Counted from the stretch's first letter, positions 51,480 to 60,296 are shown. The stretch: 64,000 nucleotides of DNA from JBGSUZ01 sp964404895 (GCA_964404895.1 CAYOLV010000002.1:124001-188000), one strand, 5' to 3'. Program-made: numbers and translations. The notes: a model not told the origin generated them from the sequence alone.

Positions 51480-52532
51480 CTATTTAGTGATAAGGTCTCT
51501 CATGTCACCCATGATTGCTCTAGGAACTGGAAGAGTCAACATTGTGTGAAGACCTGGGTTTGCATTGATTACGTGAGGGATCATGTTGACACACATAGCA
51601 ATTGTGCCAAGACCGCCTTCTACTTCTGGGCTGTTGATCATGTTGATGGATGGTGTACCTTTGATGATGACATAGTCACCTGTTTGTACGCCAACTTGTT
51701 CTGGTTCAATTTGTTGTGGGTGAATCATGTCGATTTTAACTTCGCCATCTACCCAGCCTTGACCAGTCATGTTAACACCAGCAACGTCGCCAGCTTTAGC
51801 AAAACCGTATGGTGATTTTCTATCTACATCTGTTACGATTGGTTTCATTTGTTGTTCGAATTTTTCTACTTTCCAGCCGATAGCTTCTGCAATCATGCCT
51901 ACAGATTCATGGAATCCAACGTGACCTGCTAAAGTACCATCGTTTACGCCTTTTTCAAATTCTTCTACTGTAATACCAACGCCTTGCTCTTCCATTACAG
52001 CAGGGCCGAATGGAGATAAGCTGTTGATTCTCTTAGATTCAATATGTTCTACGTCTAACATACAGCCCGTCATAACCACTACAAGAAGATCCATGATAAG
52101 GCCTGGGTTAATGCCAGTTCCTAAAATTGAAACACCGTTTGCTTTTGCAATTTTATCGAGTTCTTCTGCAAGCTCAGGGTTTTGAGCTTTAGGGAATGCC
52201 ATTTGCTCTGCAGTTGAAACCACGTTGATTTTCTTTTCAAGTACAAATTTAAGTCTTGGGAAAGCTTTTTGTGTGAAAGAATCTGTTGCACAAAGACATA
52301 CGTCTGCACATTTTTCTGTAAGCACTTCTTCAATATTTGGATTGATGATGACAGGCTTTCTGTCGCCTCTTGCTACGCCAAGAACTTCGTAAAGATCTTT
52401 GCCCACATGATTTTCGCCTCTGTCACATACACCAACAATTTCTACGCCTTTTTTAGTAAGAAGCATTTTTGCCATACCGCTTCCCATTGCGCCTAAACCC
52501 CAAATCGCTACTCTAACATTTTGCTTTTCCAT
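51480..52532 (-). CDS. ord: 2,4-Diaminopentanoate dehydrogenase
   Basis: This 350-residue NAD(P)-dependent oxidative deaminase converts 2,4-diaminopentanoate to 2-amino-4-oxopentanoate and ammonia. The Rossmann motif is IWGLGAMGSGMAKML, followed by the acidic VGVCDRGE. It resembles dihydrodipicolinate reductase-type folds, with GTGINPGLIMDLL in the middle. It is the first gene after the sigma-54 promoter. The ATG at 52532 follows GGAGGTG by nine bases and is chosen over 52550. The 133-base gap that follows is the only sizeable break inside the operon. Confidence 0.94.
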   Translation of the reverse strand: MEKQNVRVAIWGLGAMGSGMAKMLLTKKGVEIVGVCDRGENHVGKDLYEVLGVARGDRKPVIINPNIEEVLTEKCADVCLCATDSFTQKAFPRLKFVLEKKINVVSTAEQMAFPKAQNPELAEELDKIAKANGVSILGTGINPGLIMDLLVVVMTGCMLDVEHIESKRINSLSPFGPAVMEEQGVGITVEEFEKGVNDGTLAGHVGFHESVGMIAEAIGWKVEKFEQQMKPIVTDVDRKSPYGFAKAGDVAGVNMTGQGWVDGEVKIDMIHPQQIEPEQVGVQTGDYVIIKGTPSINMINSPEVEGGLGTIAMCVNMIPHVINANPGLHTMLTLPVPRAIMGDMRDLITK

Positions 52533-52582
52533 AAAAATATACACCTCCACAAGTAGTTGAAAAACTATACACTTTTATATAT

Positions 52583-52599
52583 AGCAATCTCCGTGCCAA
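52583..52599 (-). promoter_or_regulatory. Sigma-54 promoter of the ornithine operon
   Basis: The sequence TTGGCACGGAGATTGCT matches the -24/-12 consensus (TGGCAC-N5-TTGC) exactly, with GG at 52596-52597 and GC at 52584-52585. It lies 51 bases before the ord ATG. A sigma-54 activator gene is directly upstream. No sigma-A promoter was seen in this gap. Confidence 0.93.
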
Positions 52600-52783
52600 C
52601 TTGAAGTTGTTAGTTCAAAATTGACAGAATTTCCTCACAATCTAGCAAATTTTCTATTTAAAACTCCCACATTATAGGATATTATGTGTTTTTATCCCTC
52701 CAACTGCCGATAGACTTTTCAATATTCTGAATATTCATACTGCGTATGCAGTCTAAATGGCATAAAAATACCCTTTATATAGA

Positions 52784-52832
52784 GAAAGCGCAAAATATTT
52801 TGCTATTGTACAGCAAAATATTTTGCGCTTTC
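52784..52832. promoter_or_regulatory. Large inverted repeat holding two copies of a candidate activator site
   Basis: A perfect 21-bp inverted repeat (52784-52804 and 52812-52832, seven-base spacer) contains two copies of the 14-bp palindrome GCAAAATATTTTGC, at 52790-52803 and 52813-52826. Their centres are 23 bases apart and roughly 200-220 bases upstream of the -24 element, a usual place for enhancer sites. It abuts the stop of the regulator gene and may also act as a weak terminator, though no good T-run follows. Confidence 0.7.
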
Positions 52833-54230
52833 TTATTCAAAGTACTTTTTAATTTTGTATTGAAGGTTTTGACGAGAAATGCCTAAGGCTTCACTTGCCT
52901 TAGAAACATTATTGGAACTGGCATTTAAAACTTCTTTTAAGATGCCTTTTTCAATTTCTTCAAGATAAGCATTTAAGTCTGAACAGACTTCAAACTTAGG
53001 TAATTCAAGACTTCTCTTGTGTTTTAGAAGTTCCTCAACGTGACTTGGCAAATGCTCTTTATTGATGACGTGCTCGTCACTAATCATATTCATAGCACTT
53101 TCAATAAAATTTTGAAGTTCTCGGATGTTTCCCGGCCATTGATACCCTTTAAAAGCTTCCAATAGCTCTGTTGAAATCATCCAAACGTCTTTGTTGAGAA
53201 TTTCGTTATACCTTCGAATAAAATGGTCTACAAGGGTTGGAATATCATCTGCCCGATCCCTTAATGGCGGAATTTTAATACTGATGACGTTCAGTCTGTA
53301 GAACAAGTCTTTCCTGAACTGATTCTCGTTCATGAGGCGAATAGGATCTTCATTTGTTGCCGCAATAATTCTCACGTCAATCTTAATGTCGTCTTGACCC
53401 CCTAGCCTTCTCACATAGCCTTCTTGAAGGACTCTCAGCAGCTTCGCCTGAAGGTCTAAGCTTAGAGAGTTGATTTCGTCTAGGAAGAGTGTTCCGCCAG
53501 TGGACTGTTCAAATAAGCCTGCACGGTCATGGGCACCCGTAAAACTGCCTTTTGTCGTACCAAACAAAATGCTCTCTAGTAAAGTCGGTGGAAGAGCTGC
53601 ACAGTTTTGTGCAATAAAAGGCTTATTCCACCGTGGGCTTTCAGAGTGAATACTTTGTGCAATTAACTCTTTCCCCGTACCAGTCTCACCTTCTATTAAA
53701 ACGCTAGAACTGGTGCTTGAAGCACGCCTGCCAATTTTGACGGCATCCATGAGTTTTGCATTTTTCCCAATAATCTGATCAAAAGTATAATATGTTTTAG
53801 CGCTGAATTTGAGTTTAGGGTTCCCTGTTAATTTACTTTGAAGCTCCAAAATTTGATCGGACATGCTGTTCATATCCGTTAAGTTCTTTGCAACTTCAAC
53901 CGCTCCAATCAGTTCATCTTCATGATAGATTGGGTAGGTCGTATTCAGGGTTGTAATTTTCTTACCCACCAAGTTCAAATAATTTTGCATTTGTTTCTGA
54001 ATTGGACGTCCATATGACATCGCCATTAAAAGCGTACTGTTCTCTTTAGTCCAATCGGGAAACACCTCTAAGAGATGTTTCCCGATTACAGATTCTGCCT
54101 CAAGGCCTTCAATTTTTTCCATAGCTTTATTGTAAATCACCGTAAAGCCATTCTTATCGACAATATGGATGCCTTCTTCAATTTCGTGCAAAATATTTTG
54201 CATCGAGTCGAAAATAAGCTTTTGGTCCAA
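52833..54230 (-). CDS. PAS/sigma-54 enhancer-binding regulator of ornithine catabolism
   Basis: This 465-residue activator has an N-terminal PAS domain (about 10-110; GIHIVDKNGFTVIYNKAME), an AAA+ sigma-54 interaction domain (P-loop GETGTGKE near 181-188), the sigma-54 contact loop GSFTGA (usual form GAFTGA), Walker B FLDEINSL, and a C-terminal Fis-type helix-turn-helix SKASEALGISRQNLQYKI. The start is TTG at 54230 after AGGAGG. It is upstream of the ornithine operon, so it probably turns that operon on in response to a small molecule bound by the PAS domain. It resembles RocR-type activators. A copy of the candidate site lies at 54188-54201 within its own coding start. Confidence 0.93.
   Translation of the reverse strand: MDQKLIFDSMQNILHEIEEGIHIVDKNGFTVIYNKAMEKIEGLEAESVIGKHLLEVFPDWTKENSTLLMAMSYGRPIQKQMQNYLNLVGKKITTLNTTYPIYHEDELIGAVEVAKNLTDMNSMSDQILELQSKLTGNPKLKFSAKTYYTFDQIIGKNAKLMDAVKIGRRASSTSSSVLIEGETGTGKELIAQSIHSESPRWNKPFIAQNCAALPPTLLESILFGTTKGSFTGAHDRAGLFEQSTGGTLFLDEINSLSLDLQAKLLRVLQEGYVRRLGGQDDIKIDVRIIAATNEDPIRLMNENQFRKDLFYRLNVISIKIPPLRDRADDIPTLVDHFIRRYNEILNKDVWMISTELLEAFKGYQWPGNIRELQNFIESAMNMISDEHVINKEHLPSHVEELLKHKRSLELPKFEVCSDLNAYLEEIEKGILKEVLNASSNNVSKASEALGISRQNLQYKIKKYFE
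54188..54201. promoter_or_regulatory. Third copy of the candidate activator palindrome
   Basis: GCAAAATATTTTGC occurs again inside codons 11-15 of the regulator gene, 29 bases after its start. It equals the two copies at 52790 and 52813. It could mediate autoregulation. Confidence 0.55.
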
Positions 54231-54248
54231 AAGGAAGACCTCCTATTA

Positions 54249-55478
54249 TTAGTAAAGTGGATATTGATCACAAAGTGCGTGAACTCTAGCTTTTAACGAT
54301 TCGATATCTGATTTGCTCTCTAAACAATCTGCAATGATTTCTGCAATTTCTTTCATTTCAGCGTGACCCATGCCACGAGTAGTTACTGCAGCTGTACCGA
54401 TTCTGACGCCAGAAGTAATGAATGGGCTTTCTGTTTCGAAAGGTACTGTGTTTTTATTGACAGTCACTTCTACTTCCCCTAACATTTTTTCTGCCACTTT
54501 ACCAGTTAAACCCTTGTTTCTAAGGTCCAACAAGAATAAATGGTTGTCAGTGCCGCCAGAAACTAACTTAAAGCCTCTCGCTTTCAACGCATCTGCCATC
54601 ACTGCGCAGTTTGAAATCACGTTTTCTTGATAAGCTTTGAAGTCTGGTTGGAGGGCTTCTTTAAAGCTGACTGCTTTAGCTGCAATCACGTGCATTAAAG
54701 GACCACCTTGGATACCAGGGAAGATAGCTTTATCAATTGCTTTAGCGTATTCTGCTTTACAAAGGATTGCGCCACCTCTTGGACCTCTAAGTGTTTTATG
54801 AGTTGTTGTTGTTACAAAGTCAGCCACATCACATGGATTTTCGTGAAGACCCGCTGCAACCAAACCAGCGATGTGAGCCATATCTACCATTAAGAGTGCG
54901 CCAACTTCGTCAGCAATCTCTCTGAATTTTTTGAAATCGATTTTTCTTGGGTAAGCACTCGCCCCTGCAACAATCATTTTAGGTTTGCATTCAAGTGCTT
55001 TTGCTCTAACATCTTCGTAGTCGATGGTTTCAGTTTCAGGCGAAACCCCATAGGCCACAAAGTTGAAGTACATGCCTGAAATATTTACTGGTGAACCGTG
55101 AGTTAAGTGACCTCCGTGTGATAAGTTCATACCAAGAACTGTATCGCCTGGTTTAAGCATTGCAAAATAAACGCCTAAGTTAGCATTTGCACCTGAATGA
55201 GGTTGCACGTTAGCATGATCTGCATTGAATAATTTTTTAAGACGGTCAATGGCTAAGTTTTCTACAACGTCTACGTGTTCGCAACCGCCGTAGTATCTTT
55301 TTCCTGGGTAACCTTCAGCGTATTTGTTTGTGAAAACGCTTCCCATTGCTTCCATAACTGCATAACTTACATTGTTTTCTGACGCGATCAATTCAATACC
55401 TGTTTTTTGTCTTTTGAGTTCGTTCTGGAGTGATTCGAAAACCTCTTGATCAAAAGCTTCTAAATTTTGATTGTGCAT
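54249..55478 (-). CDS. glyA: Serine hydroxymethyltransferase
   Basis: This 409-residue PLP enzyme interconverts serine and glycine while loading tetrahydrofolate with C1. The PLP lysine is in VTTTTHKTLRGPRGG, and AEGYPGKRYYGGC and PHSGANANLGVYFAML are conserved. It supplies methylene-THF, the MetF substrate, so it connects with the methionine operon at 43 kb. The start overlaps the RseC-like gene by 19 bases and has GAGGAGG. It is followed by the regulator after 18 bases, so some readthrough into that gene is likely. Confidence 0.96.
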   Translation of the reverse strand: MHNQNLEAFDQEVFESLQNELKRQKTGIELIASENNVSYAVMEAMGSVFTNKYAEGYPGKRYYGGCEHVDVVENLAIDRLKKLFNADHANVQPHSGANANLGVYFAMLKPGDTVLGMNLSHGGHLTHGSPVNISGMYFNFVAYGVSPETETIDYEDVRAKALECKPKMIVAGASAYPRKIDFKKFREIADEVGALLMVDMAHIAGLVAAGLHENPCDVADFVTTTTHKTLRGPRGGAILCKAEYAKAIDKAIFPGIQGGPLMHVIAAKAVSFKEALQPDFKAYQENVISNCAVMADALKARGFKLVSGGTDNHLFLLDLRNKGLTGKVAEKMLGEVEVTVNKNTVPFETESPFITSGVRIGTAAVTTRGMGHAEMKEIAEIIADCLESKSDIESLKARVHALCDQYPLY

Positions 55479-55915
55479 GATGAACTTTCCTCCTCATTAA
55501 TTTTGACAATGGTAATCATCATTTCGCCGCGCTCAGCGAGTTTTTTATCTCTCTTCTTGATGCGCATAAAACTGATAGACATTCCGACAAGTCCTACTAG
55601 AAAACCGTATAATTCTGCATTTTTTGAAATTTGGAACATTTGAAGAACAAACATCGTGCCGAAAATACCAGCGACTAATATAATCAATGGAATGATATAG
55701 ACCATAAATGCTGCCTTTAGCACTTTACTGTCTTCCATTTCCATGGTCACAAAGTCTCCGACCTTAGCATTTACCAAATTAAGGGCTTCCACCTGTCGTT
55801 CCAGATTTTCTTTGCCCATTTGACAAGCGCCACAGTCACCACAAGCTGTGCTTCTGGTTAGATTGACAACTGCAATTTGTCCCTTCAAAGATTCAACAAC
55901 GCCGATACTAAACAT
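55460..55915 (-). CDS. RseC/SoxR-reducing-system family membrane protein
   Basis: This 151-residue protein of the RseC family has a cysteine cluster, ACGDCGACQMG (C-x2-C-x2-C) near residues 25-35, an SH3-like N-terminal part, and two membrane segments, FMVYIIPLIILVAGIFGTM and YGFLVGLVGMSISFM. Relatives are associated with the Rnf electron-transport complex, which is not encoded in this window. The ATG at 55915 follows AAAGGTGG. It is co-transcribed with glyA. Confidence 0.88.
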   Translation of the reverse strand: MFSIGVVESLKGQIAVVNLTRSTACGDCGACQMGKENLERQVEALNLVNAKVGDFVTMEMEDSKVLKAAFMVYIIPLIILVAGIFGTMFVLQMFQISKNAELYGFLVGLVGMSISFMRIKKRDKKLAERGEMMITIVKINEEESSSCTIKI

Positions 55916-55944
55916 GCTGTATCCACCTTTCACTTCAAAAGCAA

Positions 55945-55983
55945 ATTATAGTGTTATAAAAATATTTTTTACAACACTATAAT
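55945..55983. promoter_or_regulatory. Promoter and inverted repeat of the rseC-glyA operon
   Basis: The minus-strand -10 TATAAT (55945-55950) and -35 TTGTAA (55969-55974) have an 18-base spacer. They overlap the 11-bp inverted repeat ATTATAGTGTT/AACACTATAAT (55945-55955 and 55973-55983). A further TAGTGTTAT lies at about 56009. The overlap suggests a repressor operator, with identity unknown. Confidence 0.6.
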
Positions 55984-56096
55984 TATATTAACAATAACAA
56001 TAATATGCTAGTGTTATCATATCATCTTTAAGGTGAAATTAAAATAATTGATATTATATTCACGCTTATAGAAGAACTCTATGACAATTTATTGTC

Positions 56097-57890
56097 TTAC
56101 TCTTCTTCTTTAGCAGGAAGAACTGTTTGTACTGCAAGTTCTAACAACTGGTTTGCGTCTACATTTGTAGGGGCTTCAGTCATCAGGCAAGTCGCATTTT
56201 GAGTTTTAGGGAAGGCAATGACTTCTCTAATATTTTCTGTGCCCGTCATGAGCATTACCAAACGGTCTAAGCCATATGCAATCCCACCATGTGGCGGTGT
56301 GCCATATCTGAAGGCATCAATAAGGAAACCAAATTTGTCATAGGCTTCTTCATCTGTAAAACCAAGGGCTTTGAACATTCTCTTTTGAAGGTCAGCATTA
56401 TGAATTCGAATTGAACCGCCGCCAATTTCTACCCCATTTAATACAATATCGTAAGCCTTCGCTCTAACTTTCCCAGGGTCAGACTCTAACATATGAAGGT
56501 CCTCGTCCATAGGCGATGTAAATGGATGATGTTTTGCTGCGTAGCGGTTAGCTTCTTCATCGTACTCAAGAAGTGGGAATTCAGTTACCCAAAGGAGTTT
56601 GTAGTCGTTGTCCTTAGTAAGTTCTAAACGTTTAGCAAGTTCATTTCTCAAGTTGCCTAGAGCGTCGTAAACCACGTTGGATTTATCTGCTACAAAGACG
56701 AGAACGTCGCCTACTTCACCATTCATTCTTTCTACAAGTGCTGCCATTTCTTGTTCTGAGAAGAATTTTGATATAGGTGAAGCAATTTCACCTTCGTTGA
56801 TTCTCACCCAAGCAAGGCCTTTAGCGCCGTATGTTTTCACAAAATCTTGAAGTTTATCAAGGTCTTTTCTGCTGATTTTTTCGCTAGCCCCTTTGATGTT
56901 GATACCTCTAACGTCTCCACCATTTTCAATGGCATCTGTAAAGACTTTGAAACCGCAATTTGCCGCAAGGTCGTTCATGGCCACTAATTCTAAACCAAAA
57001 CGAATATCTGGTTTATCCACGCCAAAACGATCCATCGCTTCTTTATAAGGCATTCTTTGAAGAGGCAATTCAACATCTACGTCAATAGCGTCTTTGAACA
57101 TTTTTTTGATTAATTGCTCATTGATGGCAATGACGTCGTCTTGCTCAACGAAAGACATTTCGATATCAATTTGAGTAAATTCAGGTTGTCTGTCTGCACG
57201 AAGGTCTTCATCTCTGAAACATTTAACAATTTGATAGTATCTGTCAAAGCCACTGACCATAAGGATTTGCTTAAATAACTGTGGGGATTGTGGAAGTGCA
57301 TAGAACTTGCCTTGGTTCACACGGCTTGGCACTAAGTAGTCTCTTGCCCCTTCTGGTGTTGGCTTAGTCAATACTGGGGTTTCCACTTCTGTAAAATTGT
57401 TATCGTCTAAGAAGTTTCTAGCTGTTTTAGCCAGTTTGCTTCTGAAGAGCAATTTGCTTTGCATTTTTGGTTTTCTAAGATCTAAATAACGGTATTTCAG
57501 ACGAAGCATTTCATTGGCTTTGTCGTCATCGTTAATATGGATTGGCGGTACTTCTGATTCATTGAGTATTTTTAAGCTGTCGGCAAATACTTCAATTTGA
57601 CCCGTAGGCAATTGATCGTTTACCGATTCTCTTAACTTGACTTCACCTGTAAGGGCAATAACGAATTCCCCTCTTAAGCCTTCTGCTTTGTCAAAAGCTT
57701 CTTGGGACACCTTTGTATCGAAGACGATTTGAACAAGACCCATTTTGTCTCTAAGGTCTACGAAAATTAATCCGCCTAAATTTCTCTTTCTTTGTACCCA
57801 ACCCATCAATGTGACACGCTCTCCGATGTTTTCTGATCGAAGGACACCGCACATGTGGCTTCTTTTCATACCATTCATTAATTCACCCAT
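56097..57890 (-). CDS. aspS: Aspartyl-tRNA synthetase
   Basis: This 597-residue class IIb enzyme has the bacterial GAD insertion (about residues 285-420; GFKVFTDAIENGGDVRGINIKG). The OB domain starts with GERVTLMGWVQRKRNLGGLIF. Class II motifs FRDEDLRADRQPEFTQIDIEMSF and GIAYGLDRLVMLMTG are intact. The second ATG (57890) has AAGGAG at seven bases and is preferred; 57896 is the alternative. A T-box leader specific for tRNA-Asp precedes it. It is the third-last step of the recJ-apt-relA-dtd-gloB-hemZ-aspS row, but with its own promoter. Confidence 0.96.
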   Translation of the reverse strand: MGELMNGMKRSHMCGVLRSENIGERVTLMGWVQRKRNLGGLIFVDLRDKMGLVQIVFDTKVSQEAFDKAEGLRGEFVIALTGEVKLRESVNDQLPTGQIEVFADSLKILNESEVPPIHINDDDKANEMLRLKYRYLDLRKPKMQSKLLFRSKLAKTARNFLDDNNFTEVETPVLTKPTPEGARDYLVPSRVNQGKFYALPQSPQLFKQILMVSGFDRYYQIVKCFRDEDLRADRQPEFTQIDIEMSFVEQDDVIAINEQLIKKMFKDAIDVDVELPLQRMPYKEAMDRFGVDKPDIRFGLELVAMNDLAANCGFKVFTDAIENGGDVRGINIKGASEKISRKDLDKLQDFVKTYGAKGLAWVRINEGEIASPISKFFSEQEMAALVERMNGEVGDVLVFVADKSNVVYDALGNLRNELAKRLELTKDNDYKLLWVTEFPLLEYDEEANRYAAKHHPFTSPMDEDLHMLESDPGKVRAKAYDIVLNGVEIGGGSIRIHNADLQKRMFKALGFTDEEAYDKFGFLIDAFRYGTPPHGGIAYGLDRLVMLMTGTENIREVIAFPKTQNATCLMTEAPTNVDANQLLELAVQTVLPAKEEE

Positions 57891-57978
57891 GTTCATGCTC
57901 CTTTCACTCTTGCCAATATTTTAGGACTTAGTTGGTGCTCAGACAGTCTGGTTGACATTTTTTGCTATTTTTGTGCAC

Positions 57979-58180
57979 AAAAAAGCCCTCAGTCCATGCC
58001 TAAGCATAGGGACGAGAGCTAAGATTTCCCGCGGTGCCACCCTAATTGGTAATACCCACTTCATTGTTGGTTGACTCTTTGTATGCTGATGTCTTCAATC
58101 AAACTTCCATATCAGGTTTCCACCGCCCCTGACTCTCTTTAATGTTCCTTTGACCTACTCTTTCAACGAGTCTTATGAAT
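57979..58180 (-). promoter_or_regulatory. T-box leader of aspS (tRNA-Asp sensing)
   Basis: The T-box AGGGTGGCACCGCGG is at 58029-58043. UGGC fits the unusual discriminator G73 of tRNA-Asp, unlike UGGU in the alaS leader. A GAC specifier, followed by A, is at 58091-58093. The terminator stem spans 57985-58020 and ends in six T (57979-57984). Confidence 0.95.
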
Positions 58181-59650
58181 TTACTTAATTATAGAAAAAT
58201 CGTAACGGCTTGTCAACCACTCTTTTTTGCGCTCTATCAACTCGTCCGTTCTCGCCAAGTAATCTTCTAAGCCTTTAGAATTAGAGAACCGTTCAAGTCG
58301 ATTTTCATCTTTAAAGTAGATTTTGCTGATTGCACCTGCCCCAAGGGCTAAAATGCTATGTTGTTCTTCCATAGTGCGCACATTGTATACACAAACTTCA
58401 TTAGGTAAAGCAAAGCCTATATTTTCTAAATTGCCAATCATCTGCTTCTGTCTGTACATATAATAAGGCTCATAGCCTGCTTCTAATAATTTTTCAGTGG
58501 CTAAACCCACCATATTGGAAACCGTTTGAGCCGATTGAAGATTCATATCCTCTTTCAGTTCATTGAGTTTCGAAGCTCGTTTCACCGCCAAAGTATGAAC
58601 CGTCACATTTTCAGGCCTCATTCTTAAAATTTTGTCTATGGTATAAACCATGTCAGATTCTGTCTCAGTCCCAAGTCCTGCTATTAAATCCATATTGATA
58701 TGTTTAAATCCATGAGTTCTGGCTTTGTCATATAAATCATGAATCGCTTGAGCGTTATGGTCTCTGCCTATTTCCACAAGGGTATGGTCCACCATGGTTT
58801 GTGGATTGACACAAATTCGGTCTACTTTGAAACGTGACATCAAATCCAGTTTTTCATCGTCTAAAGTGTCTGGTCTGCCTGCTTCTACTGTATATTCAAG
58901 AACTTTGCTTCTGTCAAAGTTATCGTCCACACAAGTCAGCAATGTCTCTAGTTGCGGTGCTGTAAGGGCTGTTGGGGTTCCTCCGCCGATGTAAATGCAG
59001 TCTACTGTCAACGAGCGCCCTTTTAGATCCATAGCCATTTCCCTAATCTCATGGGTAAGCTGTTCGATATAGCGATCCATCAAATGGCCTTTTTGAGCCA
59101 CGGAATTGGCTGGAAACGAGCAATACAAACAGCGCGTACGGCAAAACGGAATACAAATATATAAGGAAATACTCTGGTCGTCATCATTCTCTAAAATGGG
59201 TTGCTCCAATTTCGCAATGCCTAACATCAGAGAGATTTTCTCTGGTGTGACCCGATACACTTCTTCCAGATAATTGGTAATTTCTATATCTGAACGACTC
59301 AGCCTTAACATTTCATGTACCAGTTTGACTGGTCTAATCCCTACAAGGGTGCCGTAAGGGTTACAAGGCGTCATCACTTGGCTGAGAAGGTCAAAGAGAT
59401 TCAGTTTTAAATAGACTTTCAAGTCTCGTTGAATTCGGTGGGTGTCTCCAAGTTCAGCAAATAAAGTCGTTGTACACCAGGTTTTTCCGTTAAAAGTCAG
59501 CGTGCCTTCTATGGTCTTCTCTTTAACGACTTGAGCCACGTTAATCTCATCAGTCTCCCCGTCTGCTTCCCTAGGGATAAAGGTTTGAAACATATGCCCA
59601 TAGTCATAAGCAAGGTCAAGGTCGCTGTTTTGAATCTTCCAGTTGATCAT
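58181..59650 (-). CDS. hemZ: Coproporphyrinogen dehydrogenase HemZ (radical SAM)
   Basis: This 489-residue radical SAM enzyme of the HemN/HemZ family, whose relative in Bacillus is HemZ, has the cluster motif CIPFCRTRCLYCSF (CxxxCxxC), then YIGGGTPTAL. The N-terminal 170 residues are the HemZ-type extension. Relatives act in anaerobic haem synthesis, but here a different substrate cannot be excluded. The ATG at 59650 is one base after the stop of the MBL gene, so translation is coupled. The 3' end contains the aspS promoter. Confidence 0.9.
   Translation of the reverse strand: MINWKIQNSDLDLAYDYGHMFQTFIPREADGETDEINVAQVVKEKTIEGTLTFNGKTWCTTTLFAELGDTHRIQRDLKVYLKLNLFDLLSQVMTPCNPYGTLVGIRPVKLVHEMLRLSRSDIEITNYLEEVYRVTPEKISLMLGIAKLEQPILENDDDQSISLYICIPFCRTRCLYCSFPANSVAQKGHLMDRYIEQLTHEIREMAMDLKGRSLTVDCIYIGGGTPTALTAPQLETLLTCVDDNFDRSKVLEYTVEAGRPDTLDDEKLDLMSRFKVDRICVNPQTMVDHTLVEIGRDHNAQAIHDLYDKARTHGFKHINMDLIAGLGTETESDMVYTIDKILRMRPENVTVHTLAVKRASKLNELKEDMNLQSAQTVSNMVGLATEKLLEAGYEPYYMYRQKQMIGNLENIGFALPNEVCVYNVRTMEEQHSILALGAGAISKIYFKDENRLERFSNSKGLEDYLARTDELIERKKEWLTSRYDFSIIK
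58188..58216 (-). promoter_or_regulatory. Consensus sigma-A promoter of aspS inside the end of hemZ
   Basis: TTGACA (58211-58216), a 17-base spacer and TATAAT (58188-58193) form a perfect sigma-A promoter that overlaps the last codons of hemZ. The T-box leader begins right after the hemZ stop. Confidence 0.9.
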
Positions 59651-59651
59651 A

Positions 59652-60278
59652 TTAGCGCACCAAATAAGGGTTTCTAGCCCGTTCTCTACCGATAGTGCTG
59701 GCACCCCCATGCCCTGGAAGAACAATCAACTCGTCGTCTAACTTGAGCAATTGATTTTTAATGGCTTTGATCAACTGATCATGGTTGCCGCCGTCAAGAT
59801 CTGTTCTGCCAATAGAGCTCTCAAAAAGCGTATCTCCCGTAATGACAAAACGGTCGTAAAGGAAGCAAACGCCCCCTTTGGTGTGCCCCGGCGTGTGAAG
59901 GACGCGAATAAAACTTTCTCCGAAAGGAATCTTCATGCCGTCTTGCAAGGTCACGTCAGGCGTAAATACAGAGTCTGGGCCGTACATAGTGGATGATAGA
60001 TTGATCTCTGCATTCTGAGCCATGTAAACGTCTGAGGCGTGCATATAGACGGGCACAGGGTACACAGCTTTAAGTCCCGATAATCCCATATGATGGTCTC
60101 CGTGACCATGGGTAATCAAAATCCCTTTTAATTCGATGCCTTTATCCACAATAAAATTGATAATTTTGTCCTCAGAACCGCCTGGATCTACCACAAAACC
60201 TTCATTGGTCTCATCGTTGTATAAAATATAACAGTTCATGGCATATACGCCAGCTACAATTCTTTCTATTTGAATCAT
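59652..60278 (-). CDS. Metallo-beta-lactamase fold hydrolase (glyoxalase II-like)
   Basis: This 208-residue MBL-fold hydrolase has the metal motif THGHGDHHMG near residue 56, then HTPGHTKGG and TGDTLFESSIGRTDL. The short form lacks the HAGH C-terminal domain of true glyoxalase II, so the substrate is unknown. It lies between dtd and hemZ, with its stop next to the hemZ ATG. This gene order is common in clostridia. Confidence 0.9.
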   Translation of the reverse strand: MIQIERIVAGVYAMNCYILYNDETNEGFVVDPGGSEDKIINFIVDKGIELKGILITHGHGDHHMGLSGLKAVYPVPVYMHASDVYMAQNAEINLSSTMYGPDSVFTPDVTLQDGMKIPFGESFIRVLHTPGHTKGGVCFLYDRFVITGDTLFESSIGRTDLDGGNHDQLIKAIKNQLLKLDDELIVLPGHGGASTIGRERARNPYLVR

Positions 60279-60296
60279 TTAGAATTCCTCTCAGTC

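Noticed and set aside
55939..55989. Pair of NrdR boxes at the rseC-glyA promoter
   Set aside because: Each box matches the consensus at only 11-12 of 16 positions, and the centres are 35 bases apart instead of the usual 31.
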